DNA of 36,060 nucleotides from a virus, in the IMG/VR virus record IMGVR_UViG_3300023104_000015, positions 1-36,060 of that record. The stretch is one strand, 5' to 3'. Position numbers and translations under genes: made by a program. Within the stretch, counting starts at the first letter, position 1, and each line of letters begins with the position of its first letter. The notes beneath the pieces are model-generated. The model was not told where the DNA came from and did no database searches. It saw only the letters and a list, made by a program, of their open reading frames with translations. This document shows positions 22,222 to 28,167 of the stretch, one piece after another.

Positions 22222-22879
22222 TAGGTTCCTCAATTAATTCTGGTAACGATTCATATGTGTGTTTGAGGTGGTTCTTGCCGTATATTGTAATGAATGTACC
22301 GTTTTTGAGTTGGTCATTATATTTCGCCCAGTTAATACCCTTTTCGTGCAACATTTCATGTAAGTCTGGTATCTTCTTATTGTTGCACTCTTTGTGACTA
22401 AAGTGCGCCCTTGCGAGCATTTGGATACTATTTCTTTCCCAGTCCCGTTGTCGCCATATAAAGACGTTCTGCCAGTCGTCTATAGGCACTACGAACGCCC
22501 TACTATCGAACAGAGCATTATTTGAACCATAGTGCTTATTAAAGTAAGCTGTAAACATCGCAGCAGATAAAGACACAATCTTATTCAGTTCATAGCCAAA
22601 CCAGCCTTGAGTTTGTAATGAGTCAAAGTCCGTAAGCATGAAAGTGCATTCATCGGACTGAACATATGCGAGCTTAAAGCCCATCATCTCTTTTGAAGTA
22701 TCTTCCGCAGCACTAACCATTGAATCTATAAGCTTCTGGTCAAACGGTTTCTCACAACCTCTAGTGAAAGAGTGAAAAGCTTTCCCGTCTACACGAATAA
22801 ACAGATGGGAGCGTGGTGTAAACTTGTGGTCATACACTTTCTCATACCTCTTAATTCTATCGCCCAGATTATCGTTCAT
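22214..22879 (-). CDS. Thg1-like tRNA(His) guanylyltransferase / 3'-5' polymerase
   Basis: A 221-aa protein with the Thg1 family signature: FIRVDGKAFHSFTRG with metal-binding Asp (about 27-41), KPFDQKLIDSM, then YVQSDECTFML with the paired Asp-Glu (about 73-83). FDSRAFVVPIDDWQNVFIWR and QRDWERNSIQML follow, at the place of the eukaryotic HxxxLYN-type motif. Family members add nucleotides in the 3'-to-5' direction, repairing or extending 5' ends of tRNA. A strong AAGGAG site precedes the start. Whether this one repairs host tRNAs cut by phage defence, acts on His-tRNA or processes another RNA is not shown. Confidence 0.9.
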   Translation of the reverse strand: MNDNLGDRIKRYEKVYDHKFTPRSHLFIRVDGKAFHSFTRGCEKPFDQKLIDSMVSAAEDTSKEMMGFKLAYVQSDECTFMLTDFDSLQTQGWFGYELNKIVSLSAAMFTAYFNKHYGSNNALFDSRAFVVPIDDWQNVFIWRQRDWERNSIQMLARAHFSHKECNNKKIPDLHEMLHEKGINWAKYNDQLKNGTFITIYGKNHLKHTYESLPELIEEPND

Positions 22880-22902
22880 TGTCGCTCTCCTTATATTTGT
22901 AG

Positions 22903-23079
22903 TTAGACATTAGCTTCCTCTTCTGGTGTCCAATATTTAAACGGCATTTCGTGGATATAGCCTATAATCTGGTCATCTTGTGACAGATACCTTACTTCTA
23001 CATAGGGCATTTCCTTTGTACCATTGCCCTCAAGGACTGATACAACTTGCACTTTATATGTTTCCCGTAAATTATCCAT
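22903..23079 (-). CDS. Small beta-rich protein, 58 aa
   Basis: A 59-codon ORF coupled to the ERF gene by TAATG. It reads MDNLRETYKVQVVSVLEGNG and is mainly beta-strand-prone, with YVEVRYLSQDDQIIGYIHEM in the middle. Alternating polar and aliphatic residues suggest a small barrel. Not recognised. Confidence 0.65.
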   Translation of the reverse strand: MDNLRETYKVQVVSVLEGNGTKEMPYVEVRYLSQDDQIIGYIHEMPFKYWTPEEEANV

Positions 23080-23693
23080 TACTCTTGATTCTCCAAAGCC
23101 ACCGCTACCTCACGCGCTTCTTCAATAGTGTCAATTGATTCCTTACCTATAGCAAACTTAATAAAAGCCTTACGATCATCAATAGATACATAGTTCTGAT
23201 TTATTAGTTCGTTGTTAATATCTCGCTTGGCTTGGGTTAACTGATCCGATTCACCCATAGGACTTGGCCCTGCTTTGGCTTCTTCTGTACGGTTGCGGAT
23301 TTCTTTAGGGGCTTTAGGTTTTACTTGCTCCCCTGCTGCGTCTGCGTCTTCATCAGTAATAAGTCCTAACATGCTCGATAAGCTGTAACGACGTAGGTAT
23401 GTGATTGCGCTTCCCATAACTTGGAAGTCATTCATACTGTTTAATTTAACACCCTGTGGGATGTCTACGGTACTCTCTAGCGTTTCTCCGCTTTCAATGT
23501 GATATAGGATAGTCTTAACGCTATTTCCTGCGAGAGGCTGTGAGTATCCAAGCCCGTGCTTCTGTAGAAGCGGTTTAATGACATCATTAATCTCACCTAG
23601 ATCAGCAAATTTATAGTTGTAACCTTTAGCGTTCTTATAGATGTTTGGGACTTCTTGCTGAAATGCTGCAAGTGCTTTGTATAGTTCTTTCAT
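23079..23693 (-). CDS. erf: ERF-family single-strand annealing protein
   Basis: A 204-aa protein matching ERF-type recombinases of phage P22 and lactococcal phages. The N-terminal two-thirds shows YNYKFADLGEINDVIKPLLQ (about 24-43), the conserved YADL-like core, followed by SAITYLRRYSLSSMLGLITDEDADA (about 97-121, split here by reading), the hallmark region. The tail is charged and variable. It anneals complementary strands during DNA replication and repair, probably together with the NinG-like nuclease and host replication enzymes. It lies early in the operon. Confidence 0.9.
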   Translation of the reverse strand: MKELYKALAAFQQEVPNIYKNAKGYNYKFADLGEINDVIKPLLQKHGLGYSQPLAGNSVKTILYHIESGETLESTVDIPQGVKLNSMNDFQVMGSAITYLRRYSLSSMLGLITDEDADAAGEQVKPKAPKEIRNRTEEAKAGPSPMGESDQLTQAKRDINNELINQNYVSIDDRKAFIKFAIGKESIDTIEEAREVAVALENQE

Positions 23694-23920
23694 TATTTAG
23701 ATTCCTTAATTCTTACTTGGTTGATATGAACAATTGATTCTTCTTTGTTACCATCGAATATGATGGCAATTTGCTGTTTATAGAAACGATTGCGGTGTTT
23801 AATCGTTCGGACTACAGTTCCCGATTTTACTCGTGTCATTCTGTTCTTACCAATAGCGTGTGTGTAATACCAGTCAACACGTATTCCTGGTGCTAAATAA
23901 GCTAGTCCACTATCGTTCAT
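23693..23920 (-). CDS. Hypothetical basic beta-rich protein, 75 aa
   Basis: A 75-aa protein with HAIGKNRMTRVKSGTVVRTI and FYKQQIAIIFDGNKEESIVHI, an SH3-like beta pattern. It begins at a TAATG junction and ends where the ERF gene begins. A single-strand or RNA-binding fold is possible but not shown. Confidence 0.65.
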   Translation of the reverse strand: MNDSGLAYLAPGIRVDWYYTHAIGKNRMTRVKSGTVVRTIKHRNRFYKQQIAIIFDGNKEESIVHINQVRIKESK

Positions 23921-24006
23921 TATGACCTCGGTACGATCGTATAAGTTTGACCGTCTGTAGTTCCTAGTGGGTGGTACGAACTAATAAATGTTACGTTAAT
24001 TTCCAT
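23920..24006 (-). CDS. Operon leader micro-protein, 28 aa
   Basis: A 29-codon ORF, the first after the promoter at 24034-24062, with AAAGGAA as ribosome site and TAATG into the next gene. It reads MEINVTFISSYHPLGTTDG. Being first in the operon with a good ribosome site supports translation. Function unknown; it may simply improve translation of the following gene. Confidence 0.6.
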   Translation of the reverse strand: MEINVTFISSYHPLGTTDGQTYTIVPRS

Positions 24007-24033
24007 GTTGATTCCTTTCGTTAATCTACATCT

Positions 24034-24062
24034 ATTGTATCATTCGCTTACTGAATATGCAA
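24034..24062 (-). promoter_or_regulatory. Leftward promoter of the ERF/Thg1/NinG operon
   Basis: TTGCAT (24062-24057), a 17-bp spacer and TACAAT (24039-24034) with TGA in the extended -10. The spacer has ATTCGCTTACTG in plus orientation (24042-24053). It stands back to back with the plus-strand promoter at 24067-24095, separated by four bases. Confidence 0.85.
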
Positions 24063-24066
24063 TACC

Positions 24067-24095
24067 TATACAAACATGAAATAATCTGCTATAGT
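24067..24095 (+). promoter_or_regulatory. Plus-strand promoter for a small RNA
   Basis: TATACA (24067-24072), a 17-bp spacer and TATAGT (24090-24095) preceded by TGC (extended -10). The predicted start near 24101 coincides with the first base pairs of the structured RNA. Confidence 0.75.
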
Positions 24096-24099
24096 TTCT

Positions 24100-24203
24100 G
24101 TAGAACTGGTGGTAATTATCTTTTACGGCGTGCCCACCTCGTCGTATCATGTTGGTTCTTTCGAGCCGCCAGTCTACAATGAGACTCTTCGGAGTCTTTT
24201 TTG
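24100..24203 (+). ncRNA. Structured small RNA, about 100 nt
   Basis: Seen directly: a long closing stem of 12 pairs with one bulged A (GTAG at 24100-24103 with CTAC at 24174-24177, ACTGGTGG at 24105-24112 with CCGCCAGT at 24166-24173, one wobble). Inside, a 7-bp arm pairs TACGGCG (24124-24130) with CGTCGTA (24140-24146), and a short arm pairs GGTTC (24154-24158) with GAGCC (24163-24167). A UUCG-loop terminator follows. The shape is a closed multi-helix junction, not a tRNA: no T-loop of the right size. Candidate roles: a regulatory RNA, an antisense RNA, or a decoy for a host defence. Function unknown. Confidence 0.8.
24182..24203 (+). terminator. UUCG-loop Rho-independent terminator of the small RNA
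   Basis: AGACTC, loop TTCG, GAGTCT, followed by a run of six T. Perfect 6-bp stem. Only the plus strand carries the T-run, so the small RNA is transcribed rightward. Confidence 0.9.
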
Positions 24204-24448
24204 TTATTGCATTCTTCTTACGCTTACTGTATTGTTCAAGTATTGGCTCGTCTTCCTCCACAAAGCAGGCTAACGTACTTTCCAAGGGCCGATAACCCTT
24301 TAGAGACTTATACCCTCTACTCACATAAACATTAGAACGCTCTACGGCTCACTACTGGGGGCGTTTCTTTTGTGGTAAACTATTAGTATTCATCTTGTAT
24401 GAAAGCACTTGTCGCTAACGCTTGATTTGATGTCGATGTTAGCCGTAT
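24204..24448. other. No confident gene; weak plus-strand signals
   Basis: The only sizeable minus ORF here (24040-24324, GTG start) has no ribosome site and overlaps both back-to-back promoters and the small RNA, so I do not call it. On the plus strand AACGCTC pairs with GGGCGTT followed by TCTTTT (about 24337-24370), terminator-like. A weak extended -10 (TGGTAAACT, 24373-24381) then precedes a GCTAAC/GTTAGC hairpin (24414-24443). A second small RNA ending at 24477 is possible. Confidence 0.4.
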
Positions 24449-24449
24449 T

Positions 24450-24477
24450 AATAGCCCGCAAGGGTTATTTTTATTTT
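24450..24477 (+). terminator. Plus-strand terminator with GCAA loop
   Basis: AATAGCCC and GGGTTATT form an 8-bp stem (one wobble) around GCAA, followed by TTTATTTT. It would stop rightward transcription from 24.38 kb or readthrough of the small RNA, before the control region. Confidence 0.75.
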
Positions 24478-24518
24478 GGGTTGAAATCATGCTGCTTATG
24501 TCGTATAGTGATAAGTAA

Positions 24519-24547
24519 CTATTTGATCTTCTTGCGAAGTTAAATAG
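24519..24547. repeat. Two-tier hairpin in the leftward leader
   Basis: CTATTT (24519-24524) pairs with AAATAG (24542-24547) outside an inner CTTC/GAAG stem. Lies just downstream of the attenuator-like terminator for leftward transcription. Confidence 0.5.
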
Positions 24548-24573
24548 GGCGGTACAAATAATTTAGGGTTTAG

Positions 24574-24596
24574 AAAACCCCGACGTAATATCGGGG
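24574..24596 (-). terminator. Attenuator-like terminator after early promoter
   Basis: On the minus strand CCCCGA, a 7-base loop and TCGGGG are followed by TTTTCT. It lies about 14-36 bases after the predicted transcript start of the promoter at 24617-24645, so most transcripts would end within 40 nt unless an antiterminator acts. Confidence 0.75.
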
Positions 24597-24616
24597 CTGA
24601 TCTTCTTGCTACTTCA

Positions 24617-24645
24617 ATAGTATCAAATATCTTGTGTTTGTGCAA
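24617..24645 (-). promoter_or_regulatory. Near-consensus leftward promoter
   Basis: TTGCAC (24645-24640), a 17-bp spacer and TACTAT (24622-24617). It faces a strong terminator only a few tens of bases downstream. No protein gene is confidently called before 24006, so it may make a very short RNA or a regulated readthrough transcript. Confidence 0.75.
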
Positions 24646-24773
24646 CAGTCTGGGGAGTCGCTGACGTATGCCTTTAGTTGGACTTAAATGAACTATAAAT
24701 GCGCTCAACCTTTTAGGATGTGGTAAATCCTGCTTTTGTACTGAAGTATGAGAGAATAACAATATAGATACCT

Positions 24774-25023
24774 TAACAATTTGGAACTATGTTATAGATA
24801 ATAACAATTAAAGGTATTTATGAGCTTATATCTAGTATATTATCTGAAGTCGGTAGTCTGAGAGAACAGCGCAAATACACAACTATTAACAAATTATTGT
24901 GTATAACAAACTCGATAGTAAGGAAGTAGCTGCAACTTACAAGCTCTTATATACCTTTAATAAATAGTTAACTAGTCCTAATAGAATAACGACGACGCTT
25001 AATACATAATATCGAGTTTCGAT
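24774..25023. other. AT-rich control region with repeats, possible replication origin
   Basis: No gene is visible. Direct repeats of TAACAATT lie at 24774-24781 and 24802-24809. GTTAT and ATAAC form a dyad at 24791-24805, and ATCGA-GTT-TCGAT lies at 25011-25023. The large inverted repeat at 24807-24961 is listed separately. The AT content and clustered dyads resemble phage origins and operator regions, but this is inference. Confidence 0.45.
24807..24961. repeat. 21-bp inverted repeat enclosing a 113-base loop with inner hairpins
   Basis: The arm at 24807-24827 pairs with 24941-24961 at 19 of 21 positions. Inside are ATACACAA/TTGTGTAT (24875-24882 with 24897-24904) and GTAAG/CTTAC (24918-24922 with 24936-24940). 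No T-run follows on either strand, so it could be an RNA, an origin or a protein-binding dyad. Confidence 0.75.
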
Positions 25024-25116
25024 TGATTAAGAGATTTCGCCACACTTCAGGGAATAGCTTCAGTATTAACTCCCCTCCGTTGTTACGGAAGCAAGAAGGG
25101 AGTGCTTAGAGTGCCG

Positions 25117-25125
25117 TGTTATAAT
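25117..25125 (+). promoter_or_regulatory. Extended -10 promoter for the plus-strand gene
   Basis: TGTTATAAT is a perfect extended -10 box. There is no recognisable -35 box. It lies 29 bases before the start codon of the only plus-strand protein gene. A hairpin (CTCCC/GGGAG with inner CCGT/ACGG, 25070-25102) just upstream may be regulatory. Confidence 0.65.
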
Positions 25126-25154
25126 TAAGGTACAGTAACCTTTAAGGAGCACAC

Positions 25155-25337
25155 ATGAGTTTAATTGTTGTAATCTTATCAGTAGCATTAACAGGACTAG
25201 TAGCATTCCTAGCGTTAGACCACTTTCTAAGCCGTTGTGGGGTGAATGAACGGACTTCTTTTGTATCAAGTATTATCTTTGGTATTGTATGTGCTTTATT
25301 CCTTACAATAGCTGCAGGACGCTTTCTACTAAGTTAA
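25155..25337 (+). CDS. Two-helix membrane protein, 60 aa (only plus-strand protein gene)
   Basis: A 60-aa protein starting at ATG 25155 with AAGGAG (25144-25149) upstream. Two membrane helices span about 2-21 and 37-57, joined by a short polar loop with Cys, Arg and Glu (FLSRCGVNERTS). The gene has its own promoter and a terminator. Being the one gene opposed to all others, it may be a separate lysogeny-independent module such as superinfection exclusion, an anti-holin or a host-membrane toxin. Nothing in the sequence decides among these. Confidence 0.8.
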   Translation: MSLIVVILSVALTGLVAFLALDHFLSRCGVNERTSFVSSIIFGIVCALFLTIAAGRFLLS

Positions 25338-25378
25338 AATAGCTAGGTACTTCGGTACTACCACTTGTGTAGAGAAAC

Positions 25379-25418
25379 AAATAAGCCCCTCGTATTACGC
25401 GAAGGGCGTTTCTTATTT
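25379..25418. terminator. Bidirectional terminator after the plus-strand gene
   Basis: GCCCCTCG and CGAAGGGC pair (one mismatch) at 25385-25407, with flanking AAATAAG and CTTATTT. T-rich runs on both sides let it act on either strand. It separates the plus gene from the convergent minus-strand gene at 25.5-25.8 kb. Confidence 0.7.
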
Positions 25419-25478
25419 GCTTAGATAGCGCAACATCGAAGCTGTACTTACATTATACCATGCCTAAGATGCACAGAA

Positions 25479-25496
25479 GCCCCCAATTAAGGGGGC
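25479..25496. terminator. GC-rich hairpin after the minus-strand 99-aa gene
   Basis: GCCCCC (25479-25484) pairs perfectly with GGGGGC (25491-25496) around AATTAA. The minus strand continues with TTCTGT, a weak U-tract. It lies about 46 bases after the stop of the 99-aa gene. Confidence 0.65.
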
Positions 25497-25541
25497 ATTC
25501 ATATATTATACCATTACAACCCCAGCCAAGGTATTATTTAA

Positions 25542-25841
25542 TTATTCTGCAAACTCACGAGGATAACCCCGTAAACTTCTTTCACTTTTTTGGCTATCAT
25601 ATACGTCATAATACCACGTATATATTGTATCTTTTACAAGGCGCTTATGTGCCCTTCTTTGCTCTAGATCGTTGTAAGTAGCATCAATATATGTAAGTAA
25701 ACGTCCAACAAGCTGTGAAAGCTCATCATCACGACCTACTTTAATACCTGGTAGTTCATTGTACGGCAGATCTAACTCTGCTACTTTTGGTTCAAAACCA
25801 CTTTGTCTCATTGCTGTTGTTTTTGAAAATGCTTTACTCAT
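25542..25841 (-). CDS. Hypothetical protein, 99 aa
   Basis: A 99-aa charged protein with helices (DDELSQLVGRLLTYIDATYNDLEQRRAHKRLV) shown here only as a description of a helical, Arg/Tyr-rich body from about 38 to 69. It follows the structured leader at 25.9 kb and its own promoter, so it is separately controlled from the lysis genes upstream. The ribosome site is weak (AGAAGAA). Unknown function. Confidence 0.65.
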   Translation of the reverse strand: MSKAFSKTTAMRQSGFEPKVAELDLPYNELPGIKVGRDDELSQLVGRLLTYIDATYNDLEQRRAHKRLVKDTIYTWYYDVYDSQKSERSLRGYPREFAE

Positions 25842-25888
25842 CTATTCTTCTCTTTTCTTGACTTGGCTGGGAATGTAAAAGTACAGTT

Positions 25889-26003
25889 AAAAAGGTCGCA
25901 ATTGAAGTGTAGCGACTAACCACTGCACGTAACCCAGTGCGGGAGATGTCTCCACCTTCCCTTCTGTAGAACGACTTTGTTCAAAGACTCCTTTCAGTAG
26001 GAT
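25889..26003 (-). ncRNA. Promoter-proximal structured leader / small RNA with attenuator
   Basis: From the promoter at 26010-26038, about 115 bases run to a terminator-like hairpin: GTCGC and GCGAC (25916-25912 with 25899-25895) followed by TTTTT. Upstream lie a CTTT/AAAG hairpin, GGAG/CTCC, and a CACTG/CAGTG stem. The RNA has no plausible ORF. It may end here as a small RNA or attenuate the 99-aa gene. Confidence 0.6.
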
Positions 26004-26009
26004 AAGGAA

Positions 26010-26038
26010 ATAATACGCTTATTAAACAGGTTATGCAA
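26010..26038 (-). promoter_or_regulatory. Leftward promoter inside the gap after the holin gene
   Basis: TTGCAT (26038-26033), a 17-bp spacer and TATTAT (26015-26010). The spacer ends in AATAAGCG next to the -10, a partial form of the ATTCGCTTACTG element in opposite orientation. Confidence 0.75.
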
Positions 26039-26039
26039 A

Positions 26040-26252
26040 CTATTTAGTTTCTGCTTGGTGTTGAAGACTAGACACTCCAGTAATTACACCCAGGAAGGCA
26101 TTGAGAGCCGCTATAGACAGCGAAACCTCCTGAAGCATAGGAAATCCCCATATTGAACCTAGGGCAAGCCACAGGACGTTTAAAGCGGGTAGAAATATAA
26201 GTGAAACATACTTGAATGTATCGTATAGTTTTGCTGAGTTAATAATAGCCAT
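26040..26252 (-). CDS. Holin, Dp-1 type
   Basis: A 70-aa protein with two membrane helices (about 14-37 and 43-61). LYDTFKYVSLIFLPALNVLW and then LGSIWGFPMLQEVSLSIAAL, LNAFLGVITGVSS fit the phage Dp-1 holin pattern (TYD...LPALxxLY, IWGxP, FLGxxxGISS). It opens the host membrane to let the amidase reach the wall. It lies directly after the amidase gene (1-base gap), as in lysis cassettes. Confidence 0.85.
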   Translation of the reverse strand: MAIINSAKLYDTFKYVSLIFLPALNVLWLALGSIWGFPMLQEVSLSIAALNAFLGVITGVSSLQHQAETK

Positions 26253-26253
26253 G

Positions 26254-27039
26254 TTACTTCTCCTTTTTAATGTATAAATCTGTTACCTTTATATACTCAT
26301 CACTGCTCTTAGGGTAGTTCGGTGCGATATAGCTATACCAGAAGTCTTTCCATAACTTACCTTGCTGAGACTTGGCGTCCTTTTTAACAATGTCGTTAAT
26401 ATTCTTTACATCACCACTATTGATGAATTGCTCGCCTTTGAACTGACTTGATCCAAATATCCAATACATCGCATCACCGTATTCTTTACCTACGGCTTCT
26501 TTGAAGTATCCTAGGTCTTTTAAGAATAGGCCAGTATTAGTGTCTCTGCGGTTATCTTCTGTAAATGTTCGCACTTCATCTCCTTGGTTTATCTTTATTG
26601 CTTTACTTACTATTTCATCAATTGGGATCGTTCCACTGCACTGCGTAGCGTAGGGAACTTCTGAATGCTTAATAACATGTTGACGATCAAGTGGTATACC
26701 ATATTCTTTTGCAATCCTTGCGACAAGAGCAGCAGAATTATCAATTGTAGAAGTTGTAGCTTCCCTTCCTGGGGCAGCCGAGTGTTCTATGCCAATACTT
26801 CTACTGTTCATACTACTAACACCTGCGTGCCAAGCTGTATCGCCTTCGTTTACATATTGATGTATATTGTTATCTTCAATGCCGTAGTGTGCAGATGTCT
26901 TACGTTTGCTGTCTTGAAACACTGCGTCGGTTGCAGCAAGTGTACCTGCCATCCAGTGAATAATAATACGATCTATTTTTGCAGACCTACCACCAGTATA
27001 GTTTGGTGATCCGATCCAAGTTATAGCGTTTGAAGCCAT
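26254..27039 (-). CDS. N-acetylmuramoyl-L-alanine amidase (endolysin)
   Basis: A 261-aa endolysin. The N-terminal 150 residues form an Amidase_2 domain with metal-binding His28 (RIIIHWMAG), a SAHYGIED segment, SIGIEHSA, and a second His and Cys in HSEVPYATQC (about 125 and 134). The C-terminal about 110 residues are unrelated and may bind the cell wall. It cuts the bond between muramic acid and the peptide stem. Together with the holin downstream it forms the lysis pair. Confidence 0.92.
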   Translation of the reverse strand: MASNAITWIGSPNYTGGRSAKIDRIIIHWMAGTLAATDAVFQDSKRKTSAHYGIEDNNIHQYVNEGDTAWHAGVSSMNSRSIGIEHSAAPGREATTSTIDNSAALVARIAKEYGIPLDRQHVIKHSEVPYATQCSGTIPIDEIVSKAIKINQGDEVRTFTEDNRRDTNTGLFLKDLGYFKEAVGKEYGDAMYWIFGSSQFKGEQFINSGDVKNINDIVKKDAKSQQGKLWKDFWYSYIAPNYPKSSDEYIKVTDLYIKKEK

Positions 27040-27040
27040 C

Positions 27041-27748
27041 TTATACCTCTCTACAGAGCAGTTTAATTATTCCTACGTCTACAGCACATGTCTGAGTTGG
27101 AGTATCTTCGACGACAGGAGTAGTGGGTTGAGGTGCTGGTTGAGTCTCGGGAGTGGTGAAAGGAATAATCGCTGGTCGAGGTTCGTAAGGTATCACTGTG
27201 TTTACAAATACACCATCGGGGTTAGATTTATTTAAGCTATCAATCTTCTCATTAATGGTTAATAGCAGACTAGTGGTGTCTGGTTCGGCAATAGTGAAAT
27301 ACTGACTCTCAGCTTCTACAGTTATCTTGCGTACATTGAATAGGTAATACTTTACTTTAACAAGCAACTTATATTCTCCTGCAGGAACACTAGAGTCTAT
27401 AGGGAGCTTAATGGGGTCTGAAATACGACATCCTGCATCTTGTAGTGTTTCATCATTGGGATTACCAGATAGTTCTATAGGACTAATAAGAGTCTTATCT
27501 TTAGGCACAAGGAAGCGTGTGATCTCTCGAGGTACACCCTTACCTACGTTCTGGCAATACTCGTTCGTGTATTCTAGTATATTCCCAACTTGGACAGTAT
27601 TCGTAACATTAATTTTCTTGAAGCTTGCTACATCAAATGGAAACGTAAAGAAGAAGAAAAGTGCCACTATCGCAATAATAACGGTTGCACTGAGAATAGT
27701 TGATAGGTGCTTCCAGAAAAATTCTATGATTGAACGTATGGTTTTCAT
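27041..27748 (-). CDS. Membrane-anchored exported protein, 235 aa
   Basis: An N-terminal anchor helix (about 17-36, with TVIIAIVALFFFFTF) is followed by a beta-rich domain with Cys and a Pro/Thr-rich linker near the C-terminus (ETQPAPQPTTPVVEDTPT). A wall-spanning lysis helper, a surface protein or a virion attachment factor could each fit. Its place next to the amidase favours a role in the envelope. No family recognised. Confidence 0.7.
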   Translation of the reverse strand: MKTIRSIIEFFWKHLSTILSATVIIAIVALFFFFTFPFDVASFKKINVTNTVQVGNILEYTNEYCQNVGKGVPREITRFLVPKDKTLISPIELSGNPNDETLQDAGCRISDPIKLPIDSSVPAGEYKLLVKVKYYLFNVRKITVEAESQYFTIAEPDTTSLLLTINEKIDSLNKSNPDGVFVNTVIPYEPRPAIIPFTTPETQPAPQPTTPVVEDTPTQTCAVDVGIIKLLCREV

Positions 27749-28167
27749 CCTATAGTCCCCTTAATAGCTGGATAAAGTGTAAAGATCCCGAATATAATCA
27801 AAGCGATTACACCGATTGCAAGTGCTAGTCCTAGTATACCCCCAATTTTACCAAACACACCATTAACAGTCTTCAGACCGCCTTTATTAACAAGTACTGT
27901 ATCTTCCGCTACCTGATCAATAGTTGGTTTAAATTCAGCACGTACCGTCTCTAAGGCTTCAGCGATCTCTTTTCGTATGTCTCTCAAGTCTCTATCGTGG
28001 TCTTTTTGCGATACGAAGGCAAGCTTACCGATACTTGTTTTAATCTCGTCCAATGCTGGGATAACAATAGTATCCTGTGTCTGAGAAACAGAGTTAACCT
28101 TATCTCTAAGATCTCGGAAATCTTTGTCACTAATTGCCACTTGGACATTCCAATCTGTAATCGTCAC
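27745..28167 (-). CDS. Coiled-coil protein with C-terminal membrane helix, 140 aa
   Basis: Residues 10-75 look like a coiled coil (FRDLRDKVNSVSQTQDT; HDRDLRDIRKEIAEALETV), and residues about 113-133 form a membrane helix (LGLALAIGVIALIIFGIFTLY). This tail-anchored layout occurs in phage lysis accessory proteins. The GTG start at 28165-28167 lies inside the upstream gene and lacks a good ribosome site; a later GTG start at 28138 is possible. Confidence 0.6.
   Translation of the reverse strand: MTITDWNVQVAISDKDFRDLRDKVNSVSQTQDTIVIPALDEIKTSIGKLAFVSQKDHDRDLRDIRKEIAEALETVRAEFKPTIDQVAEDTVLVNKGGLKTVNGVFGKIGGILGLALAIGVIALIIFGIFTLYPAIKGTIG

Noticed and set aside
22869-22910. 13-codon ORF between the 58-aa gene and the Thg1-like gene
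   Set aside because: Too short to judge, with no ribosome site of its own; it may just be spacer DNA.
24100-24177. tRNA-like cloverleaf
   Set aside because: No T-loop of seven bases, no standard acceptor stem of 7 bp and no anticodon arm; the inner loop sizes do not fit.
24040-24324. 94-aa minus-strand ORF with GTG start
   Set aside because: It has no ribosome site and spans two promoters plus the whole plus-strand small RNA and its terminator. The first half looks somewhat protein-like, so conservation in relatives could revive it.
24496-24762. 88-aa minus-strand ORF with TTG start
   Set aside because: A near-consensus promoter and a strong terminator lie inside it, and the start codon and composition are poor.
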